Under the pieces are notes generated by a model. It had not been told where the DNA came from, did not search any database, and was given only the letters and a program-made list of their open reading frames with translations. Positions 11,001-22,955 of a stretch of DNA of 64,000 nucleotides are shown in pieces. How positions within the stretch are numbered: the first letter of the stretch is position 1; each line of letters opens with the position of its first letter. The stretch is from Teratosphaeria epicoccoides (taxonomy: Eukaryota > Ascomycota > Dothideomycetes > Mycosphaerellales > Teratosphaeriaceae): assembly GCA_021401465.1 (NCBI GenBank), contig JADDMT010000058.1, forward strand, positions 124,001-188,000. The letters are read 5' to 3'. Both the position numbers and the translations under genes were made by a program.

Positions 11001-12693
11001 TAGTGCAGTGGACACAGCGGCCGCTCCGAGGATCAACACGACTACCATCAAGGTTCAGCCCGCCGTCGATGAATTGCGAAATCGTGCCGCTGGCTCCGAT
11101 GCCGGACAGGTGCCTTTCAGCAATCGCATCTTGGCGTTGTTCAAAGGCAGCTACAATCACTTTTACCCAGCTACCCATCTCAGCACATCCCTTGACGGCA
11201 AGTTCTACAAGGTGCGCTTCGACGATACTACTGTGACCAACATCGATGCATGCCAAGTTCGAGCGCTCGACCTGCGCATTGGCGACCACGTCAGAGTCAA
11301 TCTCAAGGGCATGCGCAAGGAGGTTTGGATAGTGGCAGGCTTCCGGAAACTTGCCAATGGTGAGCAAGCCGATCTGGGCACAGATTGTGCTGGCAATGCC
11401 TGGCTTCAGGTCCACTCCAAGCCCACGGCACGGAAGAGCATGACTGCTGCAACCACGAACAAGGACAACGACGTCACTGACGGTGCACACGAAGTGATGG
11501 TGGAGAGCATCTATCTGACGCACACAATGTGGCCTGCCTTTGCGGACCGCCCCTTCATGCCGCCAACATCTGGACCCTCGAGACTCAACGGCGGTAGGCT
11601 CGCCACACCTGTCACTTCGGATGCCCAGATACCCAACGACACTCCTGCCTCCCGCTCACATCGCTCAATCTTGCCACTGACCAAAACCGGCAATGGCAAG
11701 CAACTAGACCGTGCCGCGCATCTACGCGAAGAGTCCGTTGCTTCAAGTAGAAGTCGCACGCCAATCGTGGGTAGGGGTCTCTTTGCCGGTATGGCTTTCG
11801 CCATATCGTACGTCTCGGACGAGGCGGAAAAAGCGCAGATCAGACGGCATATCCATAATCACGGCGGCATGATTCTGAACGGTGGTTTCGAGGAGCTGTT
11901 TGTACTCTCTAGTATGGATGAGGGCGCTCCCACGCCAAAGAAAGCCACGAATGCCAGCGGCACCGTATCGGGGTTAATGCTGAAGCCTGAATTCGCAGAC
12001 TTGACATTTGTGGCCCTTATCGCCGACAGACATAGCAGAAGAGCGAAGTATATGCAGGCGCTCGCGCTCGGCTTACCGACGCTCTCTGGGAGATGGATCG
12101 AGGACTGCCTCAAAGCTGTATCTGCCGACGACAAGGCAGACGCTGAGCTGTTGCCGTGGAGCAGGTACCTACTGCCAGCCGGCGAGTCGACATACCTGAA
12201 AGGCGCCATCCGCTCGCGTACGCTACATCCTTGCCCTGCTGCAGAGGCTACACTGTCTGAGACCATGGCGAACCGCGAGCTGCTGCTGAATGGCGATGGT
12301 GTGCTCATTGTGGCATCGAAGAAGAACAAGGCGACATGGGACAGGAGGAAAGCCTATGCGTTTCTCACTCTTGCTCTTGGCGCAGGCACAGTGAAGCGAG
12401 TCAATGACTTGTACGAAGCCAAGGCGTACCTTGTCAGCTCTTTAAGTAATAGCGCAGAGACTTCCTGGAGGTGGATCTACATCGATGGTTCCGTGGAAGC
12501 TGCACATGCAGCGCTGTTTGGACAAAGCGCACGGTCGGCGACAGGCGAGAAGCGCAAGAGGGACGAGCAGATTGTGAAGAAGGAGAAAATGGATCGTAAG
12601 GCTATGAGCGCCGATGGCACTGAGGGCAATGTGAAGGTCGTCAACGACGAGTTCGTTATTCAGAGTCTGATCCTAGGAGCGCTTGTGGAGTGA
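8017..12693 (+). CDS. Crb2/Rad9/53BP1-type DNA-damage checkpoint mediator (Tudor + tandem BRCT)
   Basis: Adaptor that links Mec1/Tel1 (ATR/ATM) to effector kinases at damaged chromatin. Exon 1 is 8017-8097, the intron is 8098-8160 (GTGAGG...CTGAC...TGCAG, 63 nt), and exon 2 is 8161-12693, for 1,537 aa. The first ~1,000 residues are disordered, acidic and rich in S/T-Q sites (for example the SQVYRDYTESMIQ area), as expected for kinase docking. A Tudor-like domain lies near residues 1010-1085 (FSNRILALFKGSYNHFYPA, KVRFDD, RIGDHVRV). BRCT 1 (about 1230-1345) shows GRGLFAGMAFAISY, NHGGMIL and LPTLSGRWIEDC. BRCT 2 (about 1400-1490) starts at LLNGDGVLIVASKK, with a SWRWIYIDGS tryptophan motif. Without exon 1 the frame would start at 8200 and lose 40 N-terminal residues; exon 1 is inferred from splice signals and phase. 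Confidence 0.88.
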
Positions 12694-13281
12694 AGCGGGA
12701 AGTCGGAAGACATCGCCGCGGAATGCGGCTTGATGAATTTGTGTAGGATAGCGTGAAGGTGGATTGTATACGAAAGACTCGAAGGCTGAATAGCTACGAC
12801 GTCACGCATGACGAAATGTAGAATACTGCAATATGAAGCAGGTATGTCCAGCAAGCCTCTACTCATTCAAATCCAGAGAACAGGCAAGGGAAACTCTAAA
12901 GATGAGACGAACCTCCATGCACCAATTGAATCGCTGCCTTCACAAGCGCGCTCGCTGGTGCCGGCAACGTCCGTTAGCGACTGACCATGATCTACCAATC
13001 GCCGTTGAGCTGCGCATGACGTGAGTGTCAGAAAAGGAGAGAAGATGCAGGAGGAGAAAATAAAGACGAGATGGAAGTTGGAGAGCGAATGTGAGCCAAT
13101 GGATTTCCCCTGGTGGCGGGGACGTCCGTTAGCGTGAGAGGTAGAACCGCCAGTCCACTTGATGTGGTGGTTTGTGAGGTTGTACGGGGTTTAAGGTGAT
13201 TATCAGGACTGACTGCTGGAATATGAAGAAGCTTAACAAGTTTCCGAAAGACCGCTGCGGATCCAAACGCACTTCGCTTAT
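12694..13281. other. Convergent 3' intergenic region
   Basis: 588 bp between two convergent genes, presumably both 3' UTRs and terminators. No ORF, RNA gene or repeat recognised. Confidence 0.4.
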
Positions 13282-15429
13282 CTACTTCTTCGCCCTCGCC
13301 ACCGCATTCTCATCAGTCGGCGCGACCGAGGCTTTCGGCGCCTTGGACTTGCTGGTCTTCACCACCGCGTTTTCGTCGGTCGGGGGCACCGGGGCCTTTG
13401 GAGCTTTGCTCGAGCTGGAACAAGATTTCGTAGAGACCATTGCGTTATCTGCCGACGGTGCCACGGAGGCTTTCGGCGCCTTCGACTTGCTCGTTCTGGC
13501 CACAGCGTTATCCTCGGTCGTTGGGATTGCAGGCTGGGCTCGCTGGTACTGACTGCGCCCGATGGGCATGTAGAACTCCGTGCCTGGAGCGTCGACGTGC
13601 CGGGACGCGGCATGTGCCTCTTGTGGACTGCTTGGCGCGTGTGCCGGCGCTCGACCGGATTGCTTGCTCCGGACCAAAGTGTCCTCAGGAGTCGGAGCAA
13701 CTGATGACTTTGATGCCGTTGACTTCTTCGCTCGGGCCATTGTGTTCTCGGGCGTGGGAGCGACGGACGCCTTGGGTACGACGGAAGTCTTCGTACGCAC
13801 CGCAGTGTTCTCTGCCGTAGGAGCGACTGACGCCTTTGGCGCAGTCGACTTCTTGGTGCAGACCAAGTTGCTCTCAGCCGGTGGTGCGGCAGACTGGGCC
13901 GCGGTAGACTTGCTGGAAGTCCTCGAGCGTACGACGCTCTTGTCAAACGTCGGAGCGACCGAGGCCTTGCCCTTAGACGTGGACGCCACCACCGGCTCTT
14001 CCACTTCCTCAATCTCGTACTGCGCTTCTCGCTTCTGCCACGGCATTGGCTGCTGCGGCTGTGCCTCCTCAAGCTTGCTCTGCTCGTTCGAGGCCTGGGC
14101 GCTGGCGTACTTGGACATAAGCTTATGTATGGTCTTGTCCAGTCCTTCCTCAACCATCCGCTGGATGTCCTTGGCTGAAGAGTTTTCCGGGATCTTGCCG
14201 ACATACTTCTGCATCTTCTCGGCGGCAGAGACAAGATCCGCGGACCTGGCGACTCCAGCTAGCTGGTCGCTCATGGAGCTTCGAATCAGTGCTTGGATGT
14301 CGTCTCGGCTTGGCTGCTTCTTGGCATGATCGTCGAGCACCTTCTTCATAGCCTCAATGTCGAACACCGCTGAAGGGCGCTGAGCCGCCTCTACCAACTG
14401 CCTTTCATGGCGTTGCGAAGCCTCATCTTGTTGCTGACGCAGCCTCTTCAATTCGCGCTTCAGTTCAGCGTTCTCGCGCTCCTTCTCCTGTTCTCGAGCT
14501 CGACTGTGAGATGTGCTCTGCTCATGCATTGCAGTCAAGCTTGCCTGTTGTTGCTGGATTTGTTGCAGAAGAGCTTCTTGACGAGCATTATTGGACTGCG
14601 AAGCATTCTGGAACTGGTGCTGGAGTGCTGCCATGCTCTCTTCGTGCAGCTGACGGGTCATCGCGTCTCTCTGTTCGAACCTGAGCCGGTCCTGCTCGCG
14701 CTCGAAGTCACGCTGCTGCTGCACGTGCTGTTGACGCTGAGCCTCGGTCGCTTCACGCCTGCGAGATTCTTCTTCGAATCTGAGTCTGTCCTGCTCGCGC
14801 TCCATATCACGCTGCTGTCGATCTTGCTGCCGACGCTCAGCCTCGGCCGCTTCACGCTTACAGCTCTCTTCCTCCCAACGACGTCTCTCTTCCCTGGCTT
14901 CTGCATCGTACGCCGGCCGTGCAGGGCTTTGCGCCGGCTGCTGGGTCCAGCCGATTTGCTGCGGCACTGATTGCTGATACTGCGGCGTTGCTGGCTGGCC
15001 ATAGTTGACCTGTTGTGGGGTCCCCGAAGACTGTGTGTAAGTGGCTGGCTGCGGCGAACCAGCTTGTGGTGTCGACTGTGAGCTCCAAGAGGCTTGCTGC
15101 CATTGAAAGTGCCCCGACGAAGGCTGCTGATTTGCCTGCTGCATCATGTTGTTCATGTGCTGCATGGCCTGCTGCATACCTTGTTGCATTTGGTCAGGCT
15201 GCGTAGGAGGCTGCTGGGTATAGTTTGACGCAGGCATGATCGCACTTTGCTGTTGTGGCTGCTGTACTGGAGGCTGCTGAGGCGCTTGCGATGCCGACGA
15301 TTGCGCAGGGGAGACGTTATTGCTGTTCGAGGTTGTCGTCGTCTTGGTGGTGGTTTGGTAGACGCGGACACGCATGGTGCCACCGGGAGTCATATTCCAT
15401 TGGTCTGGAAAGCCTAGTGATCCCGACAT
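13282..15429 (-). CDS. Hypothetical Q-rich coiled-coil protein with C-terminal VAPT repeats
   Basis: One uninterrupted 715-codon frame starting at ATG 15429. Residues about 40-180 are Q/P/S-rich. About 180-370 is a charged, Q/R/E-rich coiled coil (EEERRRW, REQDRLRFE repeats). About 370-460 is a more ordered helical segment (VFDIEAMKKVLDDHAKK, MVEEGLDKTIHKLMSKYA). From about 500 to the end it carries seven or eight imperfect copies of a 20-22 residue unit around KASVAPTxENxxVRTKxS. I do not recognise the family; composition suggests a scaffold or cytoskeletal/chromatin-associated protein, but that is a guess. There is no signal peptide or membrane segment. The frame is far too long to be chance and codon use matches its neighbours, so a real gene is likely. 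Confidence 0.75.
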   Translation of the reverse strand: MSGSLGFPDQWNMTPGGTMRVRVYQTTTKTTTTSNSNNVSPAQSSASQAPQQPPVQQPQQQSAIMPASNYTQQPPTQPDQMQQGMQQAMQHMNNMMQQANQQPSSGHFQWQQASWSSQSTPQAGSPQPATYTQSSGTPQQVNYGQPATPQYQQSVPQQIGWTQQPAQSPARPAYDAEAREERRRWEEESCKREAAEAERRQQDRQQRDMEREQDRLRFEEESRRREATEAQRQQHVQQQRDFEREQDRLRFEQRDAMTRQLHEESMAALQHQFQNASQSNNARQEALLQQIQQQQASLTAMHEQSTSHSRAREQEKERENAELKRELKRLRQQQDEASQRHERQLVEAAQRPSAVFDIEAMKKVLDDHAKKQPSRDDIQALIRSSMSDQLAGVARSADLVSAAEKMQKYVGKIPENSSAKDIQRMVEEGLDKTIHKLMSKYASAQASNEQSKLEEAQPQQPMPWQKREAQYEIEEVEEPVVASTSKGKASVAPTFDKSVVRSRTSSKSTAAQSAAPPAESNLVCTKKSTAPKASVAPTAENTAVRTKTSVVPKASVAPTPENTMARAKKSTASKSSVAPTPEDTLVRSKQSGRAPAHAPSSPQEAHAASRHVDAPGTEFYMPIGRSQYQRAQPAIPTTEDNAVARTSKSKAPKASVAPSADNAMVSTKSCSSSSKAPKAPVPPTDENAVVKTSKSKAPKASVAPTDENAVARAKK

Positions 15430-15854
15430 GGTAATATATACAACCGTGTTTTATGCACAAGGGTGGAGTGAAGACCCGACAGGCGTAGAAAGTCGTGAGA
15501 TAGGATCCGGAGAAGTGCAGAGATGTTGATATAATGGGTCAGAAAGTGGTGGAGCCGCGCAGTGTCTTGTATAGACGAATAGCTAGGCACGCCTGCTTGC
15601 CTGCTTGCCTGCTTGCCTGCAGTGATCATCATCGATTGCCACTTGGAGTCATACCCCAAGATCTGCTCAAGCGACGGCGACGGGAGCTTGAAGCAAACTC
15701 GCATGTTGCCTGCATTCACTGCCTGCGGCAGAGTCTGCCCAGCACGTGTCGTCAGTAGGGGTTGGCGCGAAGACTGAAGTACGTACTGGGATAGATACCG
15801 AGTGGCTGCGGAGAATGACGTCCGATGGCACCGTGTACATCCATCACTGTATGT
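15430..15854. promoter_or_regulatory. Upstream region of the Q-rich gene
   Basis: 425 bp between the Q-rich gene start and the end of the MFS gene on the same strand. It holds the 5' region of the first and the 3' region of the second. Apart from an 8-bp tandem repeat, no element is recognised. Confidence 0.35.
15591..15620. repeat. 8-bp tandem repeat, GCCTGCTT x 3.75
   Basis: Three full perfect copies of GCCTGCTT followed by GCCTGC. A short, potentially length-variable tract upstream of the Q-rich gene. Confidence 0.85.
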
Positions 15855-17476
15855 CTACAAGCTGTATCTGAAGCCTTTGTTGTCAAGTTCCGTCACGTCT
15901 CTCATGCCGTTCTCAATCGCAGTCTTCTCCTCTTCATCGCCCAAGCCACCATTCGCAGCCAGTTGCCAGTCTCTCCTCCTATTGACCGACCACATGTACA
16001 GATATAGCGCGATGATAGATAGCAGCTTGACCGTATAGCCGACCACCATTGCAATGTAGGCAGAGTGATACCCTGGTGCTTCGCTGTCCTTGAATGTCTG
16101 TGGGCCGATGATATTGCCAACGCAGTAGCCGATGAATAATATAGCACTCGTGAGCTGCTTCTTGGTGGTCCCGGCGACATTGGACGATATCATGGTCAGG
16201 CTCATACTGAATCCGAGACCTTGAAAGAAACACAGCCAAAGACCAACAAGACGTGCCCACTTGTACTGACTTGGGACGGCGACGAGCATGGCAGCTCCTG
16301 CGATGCAGACAGTGTTGGCGAAGATCATGGTCGGGCATCGCAAGTTCGGTTTCCAGGAGCATACGATTCCTCCGCCGAGGATAGCTGCGAATTGAATCGC
16401 GCCACCAGGAATTTGCAGGTATTGTGACCCCAGTGTTCCGTATCCAAAGCCTTTGATGATGAGTGATGTGAAGTTGGTGATTGCAGAGTTGGGCACTTGT
16501 GCACCAACCGCCATCACAAACAAGATCCACGTTTTCGGGTCGTAGAGTGTCTGCCATGCTTGATGTTTGTTGAAATGGTGGTTCTTGATGCCTTGCCTGT
16601 TGACCGCGACCCGCTCTACCGCCACTATCCTTTCTCGCTCGTTGAGAAACTTTGCTGATCCAGGGTTATCCGGTAGCGCGCAAAGCGCCCACAAGCCTGA
16701 TGCGAGAGAGCATGCGCCGAAGATGAGGAAGACATACATCCATTTGGGCAGGCCGGTGGTGATGTGACCCACCGCGTAGCCTATCAGAGACCCAAACATC
16801 GTGGCAATACCATTGGTACAGTAATACGCCTCGAGTCTGAGCGGTTGCTCTTTCGTCGTATACCACATGCCCATGACCAAGACGAAACCTGGATTGACAA
16901 CGGCCTCGGTGAATCCGAGGAAGAATCTGTTGATGGCGATGCCAGCAAAGTTGTAACATGCTGGAGCTGTGATCTGGATGATGCCCCACAATACCGTGGT
17001 CAAGCCAAGGACTTTCCCGACCGGTAACCTCTGGAGCGCATAGCCGGAAGGGATTTGCGATGCCAAGTAGCCAAAGTAGAATATGCTCGAACTGGGGGGT
17101 TTGAGTCAGCGGTCGTCATATGTATTGGAAGCTGCTGTTGCAGAGGGACGTACAGCCAGGAATATTCCTGTCCATGTAAATGCGTTCCCTTCTGTAGGCC
17201 GTACACGGAGGCATAGTTCAATCCATTCTTGTCCAGGTACTGCAGAAGATAAATGACGAAAAGGACGGGGATAATACGAAAATCTATCTTTCGCAGCACC
17301 CTTCTCGCTTCCGCAGAAGCTATTGCTTCTCCGGCTCCTCTTTGGTAGAGGTCATAATTATCGTCCACGTCGGAGCCGGCGCTCATGGATAGCTTGGGAG
17401 ACGGCGGTGCCGGATTGGTCACGGAAACGTCGTCGTCGCCGGGGAAGTGCTTGGTTGAACCACGAGGGTCCGCCAT
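15855..17476 (-). CDS. MFS anion:cation symporter, allantoate/nicotinate permease (Dal5/Tna1) family
   Basis: Plasma-membrane proton-coupled uptake of an organic anion such as allantoate, nicotinate or another carboxylate; the substrate cannot be read from sequence. Exon 1 is 17476-17154, the intron 17153-17092 (GTACGT...GCTGAC...CAG, 62 nt) and exon 2 is 17091-15855, for 519 aa. Splicing gives SWLSSIFYFGYLASQIPSGY, the conserved TM2 region of the family. Exon 1 has a hydrophilic N-tail, then KIDFRIIPVLFVIYLLQYLDKNGLNYA (TM1, with its D-K-N-N pattern; about residues 60-85). The rest alternates hydrophobic segments consistent with about 12 helices and ends in a short hydrophilic tail. The start at ATG 17476 was chosen because upstream in-frame sequence has no family similarity. 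Confidence 0.88.
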
Positions 17477-19427
17477 GTGGCAGTGGTGCTCGAAGCAGAA
17501 AACGAGGTCAGCGAAGGGCCAGATCTTACATACTTGCTGTGCCACGTGTGGGGCCGCATTGTGTGGGCGGGTGAAGTGTGGATGATGGCTGTGAAGGTGT
17601 ACAGCTCGGGCACAGACAGCGAGAAGCAGGGGGTCGACGGGCGACGAGGAGTGATGCCATGGCGCCCACCTGGCCCATCTGCTCGTCTATGGCTGGATGG
17701 GGGGGAGTCCATTGGTCCGTCGCTGGTCCTGTGCGGGTTGATCGGTTATGTCGTTATGTCACACTTTTTAGCTTTGATGGCGTGACCAGACCCTACTCAG
17801 ACGCTGCCGACACCGTGTCACCATGAGTCAGTCCCAACTACATAGACTCCATTCGTCGACGCTGTACATCATAGGTCTTTGCTGAACCAATCACCGACGT
17901 TTCGATCACCAAGGCTGGAGAACTGGCGCCAATCTTATTCCAACTACACACGAGAGAGCACGAGTGAACACCCTGACCTCTGCAACGGAATCTCGAAAGC
18001 GTCCCATATGGCATAGCTTGGTCACCTCATGGAGCATATCGTGTGGTGATGGGCGGGTCGGGAACACCAGGAAGCACATGTCCCGAGCCAGCGCTGCCCG
18101 TCGCCGAGGACCATACCAGCGTAGCGCACTGTACGTGCTCATGGCCACCGGAAACCGCTCTGCCCCGACCCTGTGCAGGCGAACATTGCGGCAATTGTCT
18201 GTGATTTGCTAGACAGTGACGGTAACGATTGCGAGAGCGACGGTGGGGCCGAGGATGTAGTGCCCATGTCACCTCGCAGATCTAGAGGTGGAAAGGGGGC
18301 CGCAGACGAGCCACGTGCACTACGGTGTGCGTGGAGTCTACGGAGAGGTCTGCCTGAGAAGCTGACCATCATCTATGGCGTGCTTCGTGGTGGCTATAAC
18401 TCCGCTGCCGATCACAGCTCTCCTGGTCCTTGGCTCCAAACCTAAGCACTGTATTTTGGAAACTACAGCTCCACAGATCTTGAGTACTCAATGCATGAGC
18501 TACGAACGCATGGGAGTCACGATGCTTACCAAGAGCAGTAACGACGCTACACACCACAGCAGAGACCATTGGCATGGTCCCGAGTACTTGGACGGACGGA
18601 CGGACGCAGCGCACAGCACATGTACATGACAGCAGTCACAACCACCACCGCATTGCTAAGATATGCCAAGTCACGCCTCCGGTAGGGCACAGCAAATTTG
18701 TGTTCGTCATGTGAAAATCACCGCATGGCTGGCAACAGGATGCACAGCTGCTGCTCAGCCATATTATTATGGCATCGTTTCTCAGTCTATCGTAACGGAC
18801 AGCACAAGACTCCTGGCTCGTTTCTGGTCTTAGTCGAAATGCGGCGTAGACTGGTCCATAGTCAGCGCTCGCCAGCACGTCTCCAACGGCTACCAACCGG
18901 CTCTGCCTTCGACGATGTCGGTCAACCGATTCTTGCGGGCTGTCATTGGTCGCTTGCGCTTAAACGTCATCAGGAGCATCCACATCGACTGCCCCATCGG
19001 GCTTTGAGATCCTATGTCAGCAGCCCTTGAGTCCAAAGCGGAAGGCAGATCGACAAGCACATCACGCTCTAGCGTCGAATGTGGAAAATATAGGCTTGCC
19101 TAGTGGGAGGGATGGCAGACGATCAGTACTCCATTCATACCGCACGTGCACCTAGTAAGGGTGCTGTGTGAAAAGAGATCGGAGTGATCTCTGAAAATTC
19201 GAACTGCCGCCCTTGCCCGGGCGAGAACGGGGTTCCCATCAGCGTTGACGGGTGTCAACGAGGAGATGGCGTGCTCTGCAAAGCCTCAGTCGGCGGCGTC
19301 TGCGCTTTTTTGTTCAACAACATGTGGTGTGACGAACGTCATCGCCAGGGGAGCATAAGAAGGGCATCTTCCACACCAAGGGCTGGACTCAGCACCATCA
19401 GACTCATATCCGCCTCCATCGCTCAAT
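17477..19427. other. Intergenic, divergent MFS / peroxidase
   Basis: Nearly 2 kb between divergent genes, so it contains both promoters. Open frames on both strands are under 110 codons and without motifs. I see no RNA gene or repeat. An A/T-poor leader with GCATAAGAAGG at about 19,350 could be a weak TATA-like element for the peroxidase gene. Confidence 0.35.
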
Positions 19428-21032
19428 ATGCGCTATTCTCTCATCCTTGCCGCTGCCGCAACGGCGGTGGCTTTCTGCCCCATGGCAGAGCTGTCCAAAC
19501 GTGGTCTTGCACCTGAGGACATGAAGCAAGAGTACCTCGCTGGCCGTGGACTTGGTGCTCCGGGTCGGAAGCGCCAGGACAGCCCACCACCAATCCTCGA
19601 CCCTATCTCCGGCGCCTTGTCTCCTCTTGGACTTGGCAGCCTTACCCCGAGGTCGCCTCGCTCGGCCGAGCACAATGCCGCCATCGAGCAACACATCCGC
19701 TCACGTCTGGAGGAGCGGGACGAGGATGTCAACATTGATGCTAAGATCTTGACGCCGAAGGCACACAAGCGTCACGTTGAGGAGCGCGGTCTCGTTGGAG
19801 GTCTCCTCGCTCCTTTCACCGGTCCGTTGGCCGCTGTCGATGTGCCCACCCCGCAAGACTCTGGTCTGAAGGCCGTCCCTGGCAACGACCCCGATCATCA
19901 GTACCAGGCTCCTGGTCCGACTGATGTCAGAGGCCTCTGCCCAACTCTGAATACTTTGGCCAATCACGGCTACCTCAGCCGCGACGGTATCACGAACTTC
20001 GCCGAGGTAGGGAACCAGAACTAGGTCCTATGACAACATGCACTGACACCCACGTTTCACTAGGCTGCCAACGCCATTCAAGAGGCCTACTCCATGTCCT
20101 TCGACCTTGCCGTCTTCCTCTCCGCCCTCGGCTTGCTCGCCGGCGGTGATATCCCGACTGGCAAGTACTCGATTGGCGGCCAAGACTCCCGCGTTCCCGA
20201 GACACTTGGCGAGGCCGTCTACGGTATCGACCGCCACGGTCTTTTCGAGATCGATGCGTCCATCTCGCGTGGCGACAGATACTTCGGCGACAACCACTCC
20301 TTCAACATCACTCGCTGGAACAAGCTGGTCGATGACGCTAACAACTACGGCGATGGGCTATTCAACCTCGACGCCGTAAAGAACAACGCTGCTGACGCAG
20401 TCGAAGCCTCGCGTGCGGAAAATCCAGAATTCACTATGGGCGGCAACTTCGCTGTCATCTACGCCACCCGTGCTCTTCTCACTCGTCCTCTCCCCAACGG
20501 GACCGAGCCGAACACCCCGGACTTCCAGAACATCGCTCCGTTCTACCTCAACGAGACCTTCCCGCCGGACTGGTACCGTATTCCGAACTCATACTCCCTT
20601 GTCGACTTGCTCGGCGACATCGGCGACCTCTTCCTCTTCAAGCCGCAACCTCTCGGCCGCAACTACAACGGCGCGTTCGTGCCCCTCAACATCAGCATCC
20701 CACAAGCTCCAGCCCAGATCGGCTGCTTGGGCGCTTCGCTCCTCGCATCCGCTGCTCCGGATGAGGCTGAGGAGGTCGTGCAGGCTGCCAACGCCATCAA
20801 GGACCAGATCTTCGTCCCGGTTCTCGGCGCCGCTGCCTGCGACATCTCGGAATACGACGAGACTGGTGGCAATGCTTACTACGAGTCTAGCGACGAGGAT
20901 GTCAACGGCGGCAGTGGAAGTGGTATTACCCACCCGGGTGAGTTCGACTCGCAGACTGTGAAGCCGAGCGGTTTATCTTCTGGCCAACAGACTCGCCGCA
21001 GGGCCAGGTCTGCTCGCCTTCCACAAAGGTAA
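19428..21032 (+). CDS. Secreted heme-thiolate peroxidase (chloroperoxidase/peroxygenase family)
   Basis: Family enzymes use a Cys-ligated heme and H2O2 to halogenate or oxygenate substrates outside the cell. Exon 1 is 19428-20006, the intron 20007-20063 (GTAGGG...CACTGAC...TAG, 57 nt) and exon 2 is 20064-21032, for 515 aa. A signal peptide (MRYSLILAAAATAVAFC) precedes a Pro/Arg-rich pro-region. The proximal heme motif is RGLCPTLNTLANHGYL (about residues 165-180), where the Cys is the ligand; the usual PCP reads LCP. The distal acid/base motif is FEIDASISRGD (about 250-260), matching the E-x-D-x-S-x-x-R pattern. Several N-glycosylation sequons (for example NHS, NIT, NGT) fit secretion. It is longer than classic chloroperoxidases because of the N-terminal pro-region and a Ser/Gly-rich tail. 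Confidence 0.88.
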
Positions 21033-21760
21033 CAAATATTTGATCGGGACTACAGAGCTTGTCATTCATGCGATCATTAATTTCGACAGTCATTGTAACA
21101 GTCAATCAACCGGCAAGTTGGTCGACAGATCGATTCGAAATGTAACGAAGTTTATTTTGTTCGACTGTATCTTGAAAATTCTCCACGTTGACAGGTTTCG
21201 GACCGTGTTGACAAGCAATCAATGAATTCTGTCGGTAGTCGGATGGGACACGAGAAAGGAGTTAACCCATCCATTGTTGATCGGCCGGCCAGTTGATGGA
21301 AGTCCTTCGAGAGTGAGCGAAGTGATACTTGGTGCGTTATCGTCCCACTCGTTGTATCCCATATCAATGCACGAAAGAGCGTGTTCATTAGTCCTCTTCA
21401 TCCTCGTCCACCACATCTTTTCCAAATATTCTTAGTAGTCGCAAGGAAACTCGACGATCTCGCACCTAGCAGTCGTCTCGGGACGGTAGTTCGTGTCAAG
21501 CGACTGCGTGATGTCCCCATCGACTACTGTGCCGCTGTCCCCGGCCGCCGCGCAAGCACCACACCGTCAGCAACTTCCCGCTCGTGTGATGTGCTTCCAG
21601 CTTGAGAAGTCACAAGTACAGGTAGTACCCGATGCCGTCGCAGCGTCGGAGTCTACGTGCACCTCATTGCTTGTGCCCTCGGGAGCGAACGTCACGTCGC
21701 CCGAGTAGAAGTTCTGTTGCAGAGACGGAAATTGATGTCCGTCTGACTTGGTCAAGTGGC
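21033..21760. other. Intergenic
   Basis: Downstream of the peroxidase. Only short motif-free frames; likely 3' UTR and spacer. Confidence 0.35.
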
Positions 21761-22033
21761 CTAACGACAGAGAGGGCCATCCCGCCATATCACCGTTGTA
21801 CACGTCGTCCACTGCGTTGAGAGGCAGCTGGTACCCTCCATCGAAACTGCTGTCGCCGGCTCGTCCTGGCCTTTCAGCACGGACTGACCAGATTCCAGTG
21901 ATTCCAGGTCGCAGTAGGCTGCGGGCGTCTGTTTGAGCCCGGTGAGTCAGGGTGCGGTGCAGAAAGCTGAACTGTGGAGTCATACGAACGACGCGGCTGT
22001 GGTGGCCAAAGCGAGAAGGGTAGAGTAATGCCT
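21761..22033 (-). pseudogene. Possible relic of a small secreted protein
   Basis: From 22,030 downward the minus strand encodes a signal-peptide-like HYSTLLALATTAASF but with AGG where the initiator ATG would be. Reasonable splice signals (donor GTATGA from 21,985, CTGAC branch, acceptor ending 21,929) would join it to a frame beginning TPAAYCDLESLESG and ending at a stop at 21,761. A second minus-strand frame through the same DNA is also open to 21,567. No homologue is recognised. This is weak, offered because of the secretion signal. Confidence 0.22.
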
Positions 22034-22955
22034 GCCGTGGACACGACGTCAGCGAAACGTCTGATCGGACGTAGATGGTGGCGAATTCCGGCGAAGTGGT
22101 CGCGAGTGTGACCTATTGACAGAATGCTTTGGGTTGAGAATCTGTCGTGTCCGTCCTTCTCGTGATCTTACATATCCTGCTTCAGAACCGCATCCTAGCG
22201 CTCGTTGACAGTGCGCTTATCGAGCGACAGGATGCCCCCAAAGGAGCAAATACGGAGGCTGGGATTCTGGTGAAGTCGAGGCTGCGAAATTGCCAGGGAG
22301 CAGATCTGGAGGCTGAATTGCCTGTTGGATTAGCGATGATGCTCAGCAATGCATCGGCACAACAGCTGTCGATAAACGTGCATTGGTAAGCCAGCATCCA
22401 TATCATGGACGCATGGCTGCGCTCAGGAATAGGTTATGCATCTTTCGAAGCCGGCAGACGACATGGAGGAGCTCATGCGCGGATGTGCGGCTCAGAATGC
22501 TGTGACAAAGGACTCTACGAACCGTAGCGTCTGCGTATTTGTACACAAGCCAAATGTGCTGCCGGTGACAATGTGCAATGTAGCGTCTTGATCTACCTCG
22601 ACAATGAGTTTTCATGGGGCTGCGTGCCAGAACATTGCCCGCTAATTGGTAAAGCCATCAGGAGGCTCTTCTAGCCAGGTACCGCCAGCTGTCGTATTGC
22701 TTTATCTCATGCTCCACCTACGATTCTGGGGGTCAAATCCAGGCACTCCGACTCGTCTTGAGGACGATTAACCTCATCTGCTATACAAGAGCCGAGAACC
22801 TTTGTCTACCTAGTCATGCCGCACGACCGTCAAAGACGCCACCGCTGATCGTGGGTCAACCATAAAGTGTCGAGCCCTTGTATTGGGCCTACGCATCCAA
22901 TGCCAAACCAAAGAATTACAGATAAGCCGCCCCTGCCGAGGAATCGCGTGCTACC
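22034..22955. other. Intergenic
   Basis: About 900 bp before the protease 3' end. No supported gene; a tRNA-like T-arm near 22,725-22,745 was examined and rejected. Confidence 0.35.

Noticed and set aside
1..13000. Functional DNA-repair/meiosis gene cluster (CAF-1, SPO11, Crb2-like)
   Set aside because: An unrelated dehydrogenase and a dead oxygenase lie between, and these genes are not known to cluster; most likely coincidence.
22680..22760. tRNA-like T-arm (GGGTCAAATCC)
   Set aside because: The stem does not pair over five bases and no matching acceptor, D or anticodon arms are found.
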